Source: Vibrio ulleungensis (GTDB lineage: Bacteria; Pseudomonadota; Gammaproteobacteria; Enterobacterales; Vibrionaceae). From it: 64,000 nucleotides of DNA. A program made the position numbers and the translations under genes. The notes under the pieces are model-generated. The model saw nothing but the letters and a program-made list of their open reading frames with translations, was not told where the DNA came from and made no database searches. Numbering within the stretch: the first letter of the stretch is position 1; each line of letters begins with the position of its first letter. Positions 54,583 to 63,288 of the stretch are shown here, one piece after another. The DNA lies in NCBI RefSeq assembly GCF_016900875.1, contig NZ_JAFEUM010000004.1, forward strand, positions 62,001-126,000. The letters are read 5' to 3'.

Positions 54583-55242
54583 CTAGAACCAAGCTTCAGG
54601 AATAATTACAATATCGCCAGGTAAAATGTCGACGTTGGCCGCAATCTCACCTTCTTTGACTAAATCGTCCAAACGAATGCTGTATTTAACTTGCTTGCCG
54701 TTCACTACACGAATAAGGTTTGCGCCATTACCATTTGCAAACTCGGTTAAACCACCTACTGAGATCATCACATCCAATAACGTCATGTGTTCTCTATAAC
54801 TGATGGCCTGAGGCTGCGCCGCTTCACCAATAACTCGTACTTGTTCACTAAATGGCCCTACAAAGCCTTGAACAATTACCGTCACTATAGGGTCTCTAAC
54901 GTATTCAGACAGATAGGACTCTATCTCGCGAGCCAACTCTGTGGGTGTTTTTCCGCTAGCCTCTAAATCATCAACCAAAGACGTAGACAGCTTTCCGTCA
55001 GGTCTAACTTGGAAGACTCCTGAAATTTCTGGGTTACCCCAAACAAAAATCTCTAGATTGTCTTGTGGTCCGATTAGATAGTTGTAGTTGTCTATGTCGG
55101 TCGTGAGAGAGGGTTGCGCTTTTGCTGAGGGCAACTCTTGGTATCCCCCGCCACTACTACAAGCGGTTACTAATAATAAAGAACCAATAATTACAAGGCC
55201 TTTACTAATATTTTTGATTGAAGCATCCATATTTTTGTCCAT
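54583..55242 (-). CDS. XrtA system polysaccharide export lipoprotein
   Basis: A 219-residue Wza-type protein with a lipobox (VTAC, Cys about residue 28), the Poly_export domain (YLIGPQDNLEIFVWGNPEISG) and one SLBB-like domain (about 130-210, ending DILPGDIVIIPEAWF). It forms the periplasmic/outer-membrane exit channel together with the beta-barrel protein. First gene of the minus-strand arm, so its promoter is in the 55243-55424 interval. The start is uncertain: ATGs lie at 55242 and 55230, neither with a strong ribosome site. Confidence 0.93.
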   Translation of the reverse strand: MDKNMDASIKNISKGLVIIGSLLLVTACSSGGGYQELPSAKAQPSLTTDIDNYNYLIGPQDNLEIFVWGNPEISGVFQVRPDGKLSTSLVDDLEASGKTPTELAREIESYLSEYVRDPIVTVIVQGFVGPFSEQVRVIGEAAQPQAISYREHMTLLDVMISVGGLTEFANGNGANLIRVVNGKQVKYSIRLDDLVKEGEIAANVDILPGDIVIIPEAWF

Positions 55243-55424
55243 GTTAATGATTGCTTAAGTAAGAATAACAATTTCAAACAATAATCTTGTCTCAAAAAAC
55301 ATACATTGCGTTTATTTTTATCCAAGTATGCTTGTTTTAACGCCACCTCATTTGCAACGAAAACAAATGTCAGCGGTAAACTTAAATTAGGGAATCACAC
55401 TTATGTGTCAACTAAGGAACTAGC
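55243..55424. promoter_or_regulatory. divergent promoter region of the exopolysaccharide arms
   Basis: This 182-bp interval must drive both arms. No perfect sigma-54 promoter is seen. The minus strand has TGGC-N10-AGCAT at 55345-55328, whose GG-to-GC spacing is one base too long for sigma-54. Confidence 0.4.
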
Positions 55425-56822
55425 ATGGGCACACAAAACCATATAATAAATAAAAGCAAAATAATGCTATTTATCATAGACATAAGCGTTGTTTACTTGG
55501 CGTTTATGGTCTGCGCAGCCATCATGAAAACCTACTTCCCAGAGTACGTTTTGGCGTTTGATCAATATTTCTACATTCGTCTCATTCTTGTTACAGTCTC
55601 AATTGAAATTTGCTGTATCGCGGTAGGCCTATATAACGAAAAATTACGTTGTGGTGTAAGAGAAATAGCCAGTAGAATATTAGTATCCGTAATTCTTTCG
55701 TATTGCACGGTTGCATCAATATATGCCATTACTCCTTTAGACAAAAATCCACTATTAGTTATTGAATCTATTTATTTTATTATTATTTTGGGCTTATTTG
55801 CTACGCGTACTGCTCTACTTTTGGGTGATAAAAAGTACATCAAAAAGTCAAAAGTGCTAGTGCTAGGGGCTGGAAAGCGAGCATCGTTGATTAATAGCTC
55901 GATGAAGCGAAAAACAGACCGATTAAATTTCGATTTAGTAGGTTATGTACCTTTGAACGGTGATTGCCCAGATGTAGACAACACTCAGCCCAGACTAGAC
56001 ATAACAACTGGACAATTAGGCAGCTACTGCCAGCAAAACGATATTCACGAGGTGGTCATTGCGGCTGACGAGCGCCGAGGAACGCTGCCCTCAAAAGAGC
56101 TTCTCGACTGTAAAGCAGAAGGGATCTTCGTTAATGACATCATCGATTTTGTTGAGCGAGAAACTGGACAAATTGCCATTGAACACATCAATCCTTCTTG
56201 GGCGATATTTAACCAGTCCCCCGTTAAACTCTCTTTCTCGTTTGTGCTCAATAGTATTTTCAACACCATGCTTAGCGTGCTTATCTTCCTAGCAACTTGG
56301 CCGTTTATTCTAATCACCATCATTAGCATCAAGATTGAAGATGGACTTTTTGCTCCGGTAATCTATAAACAGCAGCGCATTGGATTAAATGGTCGCCGGT
56401 TCGATATTTATAAATTCCGCAGTATGAAGATTGACGCTGAAAAAGATGGCGCAAAAATGACCACCAAGACCGATGATCGCGTGACTAAAGTTGGCGCTAT
56501 TATCCGCAAGTATCGCCTTGATGAACTACCACAACTCTATAACGTTGTCCGCGGAGACATGTGCTTTGTGGGTCCACGCCCTGAGCGCCCAGAGTTCACC
56601 ACCAGCTTTTCGCAAGATATTCCATATTACAACCAAAGAAACTATGTAAAGCCTGGTCTTACAGGTTGGGCCCAGCTGAAGTATCCCTATGGTGAAAATA
56701 GTAAAGATGCGGCAGAAAAACTTAAGTTTGATCTCTATTACATCAAACACCGCAGCTTTTTGTTGGATCTTCTGATCTTGGTCAGAACATCAGAAATAGT
56801 TCTATTTGGGAAAGGCCGATAG
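55425..56822 (+). CDS. undecaprenyl-phosphate sugar phosphotransferase (XrtA system, EpsB type)
   Basis: A 465-residue initiating glycosyltransferase of the polyprenyl glycosylphosphotransferase family. It has four N-terminal transmembrane helices (about 12-135), a Rossmann-like middle domain (about 140-250), a fifth helix (about 280-305) and the bacterial sugar transferase domain with KQQRIGLNGRRFDIYKFRSM and DELPQLYNVVRGDMCFVGPR. It loads the first sugar phosphate on undecaprenyl phosphate. First gene of the plus-strand arm; its stop overlaps the next start. Confidence 0.94.
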   Translation: MGTQNHIINKSKIMLFIIDISVVYLAFMVCAAIMKTYFPEYVLAFDQYFYIRLILVTVSIEICCIAVGLYNEKLRCGVREIASRILVSVILSYCTVASIYAITPLDKNPLLVIESIYFIIILGLFATRTALLLGDKKYIKKSKVLVLGAGKRASLINSSMKRKTDRLNFDLVGYVPLNGDCPDVDNTQPRLDITTGQLGSYCQQNDIHEVVIAADERRGTLPSKELLDCKAEGIFVNDIIDFVERETGQIAIEHINPSWAIFNQSPVKLSFSFVLNSIFNTMLSVLIFLATWPFILITIISIKIEDGLFAPVIYKQQRIGLNGRRFDIYKFRSMKIDAEKDGAKMTTKTDDRVTKVGAIIRKYRLDELPQLYNVVRGDMCFVGPRPERPEFTTSFSQDIPYYNQRNYVKPGLTGWAQLKYPYGENSKDAAEKLKFDLYYIKHRSFLLDLLILVRTSEIVLFGKGR

Positions 56823-57715
56823 TGGACGAGGTAGAAGTGAAAATCGTAGAGCCGATCACCAATGCATTTACTGTCGATGTCGAAGACTATTTTCAGGTAG
56901 AGGCATTCCAGAGCATTATCCGCCCAGAACAGTGGGATAACGGCGATTATCCCACTCGTGTGGTCACTAACACACGTAATATCTTACGCTTGCTAGAACG
57001 CCACAATGTCCATGGGACCTTTTTTGTCCTTGGCTGGGTAGCACAACGTTACCCAGCCTTGATTGCAGACATTGCAGCGCTTGGACACGAGGTCGCCTGC
57101 CACGGTTTTGCCCATCAGCGAGCTACCACCCAAACCTTTGAGGTATTTCTCAACGATGTACTTTCAGCAAAGCATTGTTTAGAAGACATTGTTGGAGTCT
57201 CTGTTGATGGATACCGCGCACCGAGCTTCTCAATCAATGAAAATAACCAATGGGCATTTGACGCACTGGCAAAGGCGGGCTTTTTATACAGCAGTAGCAC
57301 GTATCCAGTTAAGCACGACCTATATGGTGTTCCAAATTGGCCAAGGTTTCCGCATTTACGCCCAGAAGGTATTTTAGAAATCCCTGTTCCGACTTTGCGT
57401 ATTGCTGAGCGCAATATTCCCATTGGCGGTGGAGGATACTTCCGACTCGCTCCGTATGCGTTGAGCCATAAGTTAATCGAGCGCTACTTAGTCGGCGAGC
57501 AAAAGCCTTACTCGTTCTACTTCCACCCATGGGAAATTGACCCTGACCAACCAAGGATTGCAAAGGCAACACTCAAGTCTAAGGTTAGGCATTACGTTAA
57601 CCTTGGTCGAATGGAAAACAAAGTGAGCCGTCTTCTCTCTGATTTTCAGTGGTCGACAATGAAAGATGTGTACTCAATACAAGGAAAGGAAAGTGCAGCA
57701 AGTATCCGTGCGTAG
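56822..57715 (+). CDS. XrtA system polysaccharide deacetylase
   Basis: A 297-residue NodB-type deacetylase without signal peptide. The catalytic Asp and metal-binding Asp are in FTVDVEDYFQVEAF, HGTFFVLGWVAQRYP follows, the His pair is in GHEVACHGFAHQR, and DGYRAPSFS completes the site. This is the deacetylase subtype of exosortase loci. It probably removes acetyl groups from the polymer's amino sugars. The GTG at 56822 overlaps the previous stop; another GTG at 56837 has GAGG just before it and is equally plausible. Confidence 0.92.
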   Translation: MDEVEVKIVEPITNAFTVDVEDYFQVEAFQSIIRPEQWDNGDYPTRVVTNTRNILRLLERHNVHGTFFVLGWVAQRYPALIADIAALGHEVACHGFAHQRATTQTFEVFLNDVLSAKHCLEDIVGVSVDGYRAPSFSINENNQWAFDALAKAGFLYSSSTYPVKHDLYGVPNWPRFPHLRPEGILEIPVPTLRIAERNIPIGGGGYFRLAPYALSHKLIERYLVGEQKPYSFYFHPWEIDPDQPRIAKATLKSKVRHYVNLGRMENKVSRLLSDFQWSTMKDVYSIQGKESAASIRA

Positions 57716-58733
57716 TTTTAGACCTCAAGATGCCAAACAGTGGGATTCGTACGTAGACAATCATCCATCAGGCAGCTTTTTTCATTTAACCGGTTGGATC
57801 ACGGTGATTAATGAGGTGTTTGGTCACAAGCCTCATTACCTTGTCGCGACACAACATGAGCAAATTGTTGGCGTTTTGCCACTGGTGCAACAAAAAAGTA
57901 TGTTGTTTGGCCATTCATTGGTATCAACACCTTTTTGCGTTTATGGGGGCGTGATCGCCAATGATGATGAAATTCGACACGCATTAGAACAGGCCGCTTA
58001 CGACAAAGGCGTGGCCCTTGGAGTAGATTACGTAGAGTTGCGAGATAAAGAGCCAACAGAGTCGACGTCTGTGTGGCAAACACACTCAAATCACGCCACA
58101 TTTTTTGCTGAAATCCCAGAGGATCCAGAGCAAATATTAACCTCAATAAAACGTAAACAGCGTGCAGTTATCCGCCATTCACAAAAAAACAGCTTAAGTT
58201 GGAGTAACGACAACGACTTCTCTCAGTGCTACGACTTATACGCTGAAAGCGTTCGTAACCTTGGGACACCTGTATTCAGTAAGAAGCTGTTTAAAACTCT
58301 GTTGGATGTGTTTCCCGAAAGCAGCGAAACACTGGTGATCAAAGACGCTCAAGGTGAGCCTGTGAGCAGCGTACTCAGTTTCTACTATAAGGATGAAGTA
58401 CTACCTTATTACGGTGGTGGTAACCTGTCCGCTCGAGGACTTAAGAGCAATGACTTTATGTACTTCCAGTTGATGCATTTAGCACATCAAAAAGGTAAAA
58501 ATCGTTTCGACTTTGGACGCAGTAAACTTGACTCAGGCGCCTATAAATACAAAAAGAACTGGGGCATGAAAGAGCAACCGCTAAACTACAAAATTGCTCT
58601 GATTAAAGCCACAGAGCTGCCAAATCTGTCGCCTAATAATCCCAAATATAAGTTGCTCATTGACACATGGAAAAAGCTGCCATTGCCTGTGAGTAAGGCC
58701 ATTGGGCCCCATATATCGAAGTTTTTAGGATAG
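57693..58733 (+). CDS. FemAB-like protein of the XrtA system
   Basis: A 346-residue protein with two GNAT-like halves, as in the FemAB family of aminoacyl or acyl transferases (WDSYVDNHPSGSFFHLTGWI near the N-terminus, FDFGRSKLDSGAYKYKKNWG near the C-terminus). It is found in exosortase loci and thought to modify the polysaccharide or its lipid carrier, perhaps by adding amino acids. I start at GTG 57693 because AAGGAAAGGAAA precedes it; an upstream ATG would overlap the previous gene by 50 bp. Confidence 0.9.
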   Translation: MQQVSVRSFRPQDAKQWDSYVDNHPSGSFFHLTGWITVINEVFGHKPHYLVATQHEQIVGVLPLVQQKSMLFGHSLVSTPFCVYGGVIANDDEIRHALEQAAYDKGVALGVDYVELRDKEPTESTSVWQTHSNHATFFAEIPEDPEQILTSIKRKQRAVIRHSQKNSLSWSNDNDFSQCYDLYAESVRNLGTPVFSKKLFKTLLDVFPESSETLVIKDAQGEPVSSVLSFYYKDEVLPYYGGGNLSARGLKSNDFMYFQLMHLAHQKGKNRFDFGRSKLDSGAYKYKKNWGMKEQPLNYKIALIKATELPNLSPNNPKYKLLIDTWKKLPLPVSKAIGPHISKFLG

Positions 58734-58741
58734 GCAATATT

Positions 58742-59968
58742 ATGTCCAGCAGTAATAAACCGGCTGTATTGTTTCTGTGCCACCGCATACCTTTTCCACC
58801 GAATAAAGGTGAAAAAATTGCTGCGTTCAACATACTGAAATACCTTCACCAGCACTACCAAGTGCACCTGGGCTATTTTATTGATGATCCCTTCGACGAA
58901 CAGTATATCCGCAAGTTAGACGATTATTGTTCCTCTCAGTTTCATCATTCGATGAGCAAAAAATCGAGTCTTATTCGTGGCGCCACCGCGTTTTTAACTC
59001 AGCAGCCGATTACGGTTCCCTACTATTATCGCCCACAGTTTGATCGCAGTGTTTCCCAAGCAATCGATAAGCATAACATCAAAAAAGTGGTGATTTTTTC
59101 TGGTGCGATGGCCCAATATGTCTTTGATAAACACGAAGATTTACACACGGTAATGAATTTTGTCGACATCGATTCGGATAAATGGCGCCAATACAGTGAT
59201 AGCAAAACTGGTCTCTCAAAATTTGTGTATCAGCGAGAGCATAAACAGCTGCAACGCTATGAAATTGATATTGCTAAACGTTCCAATGTGAGCTGTTTTG
59301 TCACACCAGCAGAAGTCGAAACGTTTAAAGCCATCGTTCCAGAAGCGGTACAGCAACGAGTCTGCGTTCTAGAAAATGGCTTAGACAGCACCTTCTTTGA
59401 TCCACAGGCACCATCAACCTTACATGAAGAGTTTGACGTCAAGCGAGACAACTATTTGGTGTTCACCGGTGCCATGGACTATTGGGCCAACGTCGACGCC
59501 GTTAAATGGTTTGTCAATAATGTTTGGCCAACGGTACTAGAAGCTCACCCTGAAGCGAAGTTCTACATCGTCGGAGGTGGTGCAACGTCAGAAGTTAAAC
59601 AGTTGCAAACACAACAAGGTATTGTGGTGACCGATCGCGTTGTCGATATTCGACCTTATTTACATCATGCCAAAGCCGTTGTGGCACCAATGCAAATAGC
59701 AAGAGGTGTGCAGAACAAAATATTAGAAGCGATGGCAATGGCCAAGCCGGTATTTACCACCACATTGGGCATTGAAGGGATTACAGGCTACCCAGAATCG
59801 CACAACTTTGTGTGCGACACGCCGTCGTTAGCTTCACAGTGGTGTATTGAGCAGTTGAAGCAAAATAGTACCGCAGCAGTAGACTCGCGAGAATGGATTA
59901 TCGCTAACTATAGTTGGCCAAGCAAAATGGCGCCACTGCAGGAGTACCTCAATGAATCGAGCTATTAG
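58742..59968 (+). CDS. exosortase-A-associated glycosyltransferase (GT4 type)
   Basis: A 408-residue glycosyltransferase. The N-terminus FLCHRIPFPPNKGEKIAAFN is the hallmark of the exosortase-linked family, and the C-terminal GT-B half has the nucleotide-sugar region FTGAMDYWANVDAVKWF, then YIVGGGA and KILEAMAMAKPVFTT. It adds a sugar to the growing repeat unit. Its last 17 bases overlap the exosortase gene. Confidence 0.93.
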   Translation: MSSSNKPAVLFLCHRIPFPPNKGEKIAAFNILKYLHQHYQVHLGYFIDDPFDEQYIRKLDDYCSSQFHHSMSKKSSLIRGATAFLTQQPITVPYYYRPQFDRSVSQAIDKHNIKKVVIFSGAMAQYVFDKHEDLHTVMNFVDIDSDKWRQYSDSKTGLSKFVYQREHKQLQRYEIDIAKRSNVSCFVTPAEVETFKAIVPEAVQQRVCVLENGLDSTFFDPQAPSTLHEEFDVKRDNYLVFTGAMDYWANVDAVKWFVNNVWPTVLEAHPEAKFYIVGGGATSEVKQLQTQQGIVVTDRVVDIRPYLHHAKAVVAPMQIARGVQNKILEAMAMAKPVFTTTLGIEGITGYPESHNFVCDTPSLASQWCIEQLKQNSTAAVDSREWIIANYSWPSKMAPLQEYLNESSY

Positions 59969-61373
59969 CAGTTTACTGCTCGTCCCCTTATGGGCGATCT
60001 TATTTAGTGAGACACTGCTGGACCTCATTAGAGTTTGGGGTGGCTCAAAAACCTATGAGCATGGATTTCTCATCTTACCCATCACCATCTGGCTTATTTG
60101 GGACGCCCGAGATTGGTTAGACCTCACTAAAGCTCAGTTTTCATTGCAGGCTCTACTGCTGCTATGCGCGGCGGTAATAATCTGGTTATTCGGCATTGCA
60201 TCTAATGTCAACTTTTTCTCGCATGTCGGTGCGGTTGTCGCGCTGCAAGCCATTTTCTGGTTTGTCTTAGGCAACGACAACGCAAAACAGCTGTGGTTCC
60301 CAATTCTATTTCTGCTGTTTGCCATTCCTTTTGGCGAAGAGCTAGTACCTAAATTGCAGCTTATCACCGCCGATTTTACGGTGATGTACCTCAACTTAGT
60401 CAATATACCGGTCTATAGAGAAGGGCTATATTTGTATATTCCTAATGGTGTTTTCCACGTTGCTGAGGCTTGCTCTGGAATTCGATTCCTAATTTCGGGA
60501 ACCGCGCTTAGTGCACTGTTTGCGTACCTATTCTTTCATCATCCCGTGAAACGCATCATCTATTTCGCAATCGCAGTCACTGTACCGATTATCGCGAATG
60601 GTTTACGTGCATTTGGGATTGTGCTGATCGGATATTTGAGCGACATGAAATACGCCACTGGCGCTGACCACCTTATCTATGGCTGGGTGTTTTTCTCACT
60701 GGTCATCGTAATGATGCTTGCAATAGCTTATTTCCTCTCTGACACGCCGACTAAAAAGACAAAGACGACCAAACGACCTTATTTTACACCAAGCTTTTCC
60801 ACTCACTTGTCAGTGCTGTTCATCGCCGGCTCAGTGCTAGTTTTCGCGTTCGTGTGGAGCCAGGTGTTCCTATCTGAAAAACAAGTATCTACTGTCTCAA
60901 ACTCCAAGATTAATGCCAATAATGACACCTTTCATTGGGGTATTGAATTTGCAAACCCCGTCTCTGTTGACGCTAACGAGCATCAAGCGACCCAATACAA
61001 CTCATACACAGCAACCTATCAACTGGCTCAAGACCAAGGGAAACTTCTAAGCAGTGAGAACCAGTTATTTGATGGTGAAGTGTGGAATGTGCAGTCGAGC
61101 CAAATCACTACAATCGATGGTCACTCTGCAAAAGCCTTGCTGCTAAACTCTCAATATCAAGACCCTATCACCGTGGTTTATTGGTATTGTGTAAATTCTT
61201 TCTGCTCGGCAAAGCCGCTTGAAATTGTGCTCTATTCTGGCGCTGTGCGGCTGTTCAAAGGTGATGGAAACGCCTCTGTTGTCGCTTTTGCGAGCCGTAA
61301 TCTCGACATTAATGATCCGACTCAATTGTCTGCGGACGTGTCGACTTTACTGAAGCTTGCACACAATAAATAA
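59952..61373 (+). CDS. xrtA: exosortase A with fused EpsI-type domain
   Basis: A 473-residue protein. Residues 1-270 form the exosortase with about eight transmembrane helices and the three catalytic residues: Cys in EACSGIRFLISG, Arg in NGLRAFGIVLIGYL and His in DHLIYGWVFF. This enzyme cleaves PEP-CTERM tails and attaches the protein to a cell-surface carrier. After another helix (about 285-305) the C-terminal 150 residues resemble EpsI, usually a separate gene. It starts inside the glycosyltransferase gene. Confidence 0.94.
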   Translation: MNRAISSLLLVPLWAILFSETLLDLIRVWGGSKTYEHGFLILPITIWLIWDARDWLDLTKAQFSLQALLLLCAAVIIWLFGIASNVNFFSHVGAVVALQAIFWFVLGNDNAKQLWFPILFLLFAIPFGEELVPKLQLITADFTVMYLNLVNIPVYREGLYLYIPNGVFHVAEACSGIRFLISGTALSALFAYLFFHHPVKRIIYFAIAVTVPIIANGLRAFGIVLIGYLSDMKYATGADHLIYGWVFFSLVIVMMLAIAYFLSDTPTKKTKTTKRPYFTPSFSTHLSVLFIAGSVLVFAFVWSQVFLSEKQVSTVSNSKINANNDTFHWGIEFANPVSVDANEHQATQYNSYTATYQLAQDQGKLLSSENQLFDGEVWNVQSSQITTIDGHSAKALLLNSQYQDPITVVYWYCVNSFCSAKPLEIVLYSGAVRLFKGDGNASVVAFASRNLDINDPTQLSADVSTLLKLAHNK

Positions 61374-61387
61374 ACAAAGGAAGTTGT

Positions 61388-63268
61388 ATGTGTGGTATCG
61401 CTGGTATCTTTAATCTTCATCAGCCTCATCCAATTGAGCCTACACTGCTTGCGCAGATCAATAACGCTCAGCTCCACCGTGGCCCTGACGACGAAGGCTA
61501 CTACATTGATGAGCATGTAGGATTGGCTCACCGACGTTTATCTATTATCGACTTGTCATCTGGGCACCAACCCATTTTCAATGAAGACGACAGCGTCGTT
61601 ATCGTGTTTAACGGCGAAATCTACAACTACCAAGCCCTCTATGATGAACTCACGCAACTTGGCCACACATTTAAGACCGTGAGTGATACTGAAGTCATTG
61701 TGCACGCATGGGAAGAATGGCAAGAGCAATGCTTATCTCGCTTTACAGGAATGTTTGCCTTTGCTTTGTGGGATAAAAATCGCCACCAACTGTTTATCGC
61801 GCGTGATCGCGTTGGTAAAAAGCCATTACACTACACGGTAACTGCTGAAGGTCAGTTCGTATTTGGCTCGGAACTAAAAGTATTAACCTCTCACCCTAAG
61901 GTCAGTAGAACAAAACGTACGCAACATCTTGAAGATTTTCTGCACTTTGGTTATGTGCCTGATCCTTACACTGCCTACCAAGATATCTTTACTCTAGAGG
62001 CGGGTCATTTTTTATTGCTCTCTCCTGGTCAAGAATTTAAGCAGCAGCAATACTGGGATCTCACCTATTCGCCGACGATTTTAGATGAACAACAAGCGAA
62101 AGAGGCGCTAATTGAAGAGTTGCAACAAGCCATTGCCTACCGTTTGATCGCGGACGTGCCTTTGGGTGCATTTTTGTCAGGCGGAGTCGATTCGAGTGCG
62201 ATGGTTGCGTTAATTGCTCAGCAGCAGTCTAGCCCATTGCAAACCTGTTCGATTGGCTTTAGCGACAAACAATACGACGAATCTAGCTACGCAACCGCTA
62301 TGGCTAAGCGATACAAAACCAATCACCACTCTCAAGAAGTCGACAGCAGTGAACTAATGGATTTATCAGCGCTGCAGGACATGTATGATCAACCCTTTGC
62401 CGACAGTTCGTCCCTGCCAACCTGGAAAGTCTGCCAGATGGCACGAAAGCACGTCAAAGTCGCGATTTCGGGTGACGGTGGTGACGAACTTTTTGCAGGC
62501 TATCGCCGTCATCGACTGCTACTTGCAGAAAACAAGATCAAAGGCAAAATCCCAGCGTCAATTCGTCAGCCTCTGTTTGGTACTTTAGGCAAATTGTACC
62601 CGAAAATGGACTGGGCACCTCAGCCACTAAGGGCAAAAACAACCTTTCAATCCTTAGGCATGAGCATGTTAGATGGCTATGCGCACGGGATATCAAAGAT
62701 GAGCGCGCCGTTAAGACACTCGCTGTACAGTCAGCAGTATATGAGTGATTTGCAAGGGTATAGCGCTAACGAGCACTTGCTTCGCTACAAAGACAGCTTA
62801 CCCGATGATCCGCTGAAGCAAATCCAATATTTAGACTTCAAAACATGGTTGCCTGGCGACATCCTTACTAAGGTTGATAGAGCCAGTATGGCCACCTCAC
62901 TGGAAGTGCGAGCCCCTCTGCTAGACCATAACTTTATTGAATGGGGTTTTGGCTTACCTTCTCATTTCAATATTCAGAAAGAACAAGGAAAATCGCTATT
63001 CAAGAAAAGCTTAGAACCTTGGGTCGACAACGATATTTTATATCGACCCAAAATGGGCTTTAGCATGCCAATTGCGAAGTGGTTTAGACATGAACTTGCA
63101 GATAAGCTTCGTCAAACCGTGTTATCCGAAGCGATGTTAGACAGCGGGCAGTTTGGCTCCCAGCAACTCAGCACGTTAGTCAATGATCATCAATCTGGGC
63201 GAAGCGATCATAGTGCAAGCTTGTGGTCGCTTTGGATGTACGCGCAGTTTTTGCAAGCGCAAGGGTAA
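61388..63268 (+). CDS. XrtA system amidotransferase (asparagine-synthase-like)
   Basis: A 626-residue glutamine-dependent enzyme. The N-terminal class II glutaminase starts MCGIAGIFN (Cys2 nucleophile) and has HRGPDDEG. The C-terminal synthetase domain has the PP-loop LSGGVDSSAMV. The family is tied to exosortase loci, where it probably amidates a uronic-acid or similar sugar rather than making asparagine. AAAGGAAG precedes the ATG. Confidence 0.94.
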   Translation: MCGIAGIFNLHQPHPIEPTLLAQINNAQLHRGPDDEGYYIDEHVGLAHRRLSIIDLSSGHQPIFNEDDSVVIVFNGEIYNYQALYDELTQLGHTFKTVSDTEVIVHAWEEWQEQCLSRFTGMFAFALWDKNRHQLFIARDRVGKKPLHYTVTAEGQFVFGSELKVLTSHPKVSRTKRTQHLEDFLHFGYVPDPYTAYQDIFTLEAGHFLLLSPGQEFKQQQYWDLTYSPTILDEQQAKEALIEELQQAIAYRLIADVPLGAFLSGGVDSSAMVALIAQQQSSPLQTCSIGFSDKQYDESSYATAMAKRYKTNHHSQEVDSSELMDLSALQDMYDQPFADSSSLPTWKVCQMARKHVKVAISGDGGDELFAGYRRHRLLLAENKIKGKIPASIRQPLFGTLGKLYPKMDWAPQPLRAKTTFQSLGMSMLDGYAHGISKMSAPLRHSLYSQQYMSDLQGYSANEHLLRYKDSLPDDPLKQIQYLDFKTWLPGDILTKVDRASMATSLEVRAPLLDHNFIEWGFGLPSHFNIQKEQGKSLFKKSLEPWVDNDILYRPKMGFSMPIAKWFRHELADKLRQTVLSEAMLDSGQFGSQQLSTLVNDHQSGRSDHSASLWSLWMYAQFLQAQG

Positions 63269-63288
63269 GGGGTAAAGGTAATTAGCTT

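Noticed and set aside
55328..55345. Sigma-54 promoter for the export lipoprotein arm (TGGC and GCAT on the minus strand)
   Set aside because: There are 11 bases between GG and GC, whereas sigma-54 promoters need 10, a strict requirement.
61388..63268. House-keeping asparagine synthetase B
   Set aside because: Length, context within the exosortase operon and family resemblance fit the XrtA amidotransferase better.
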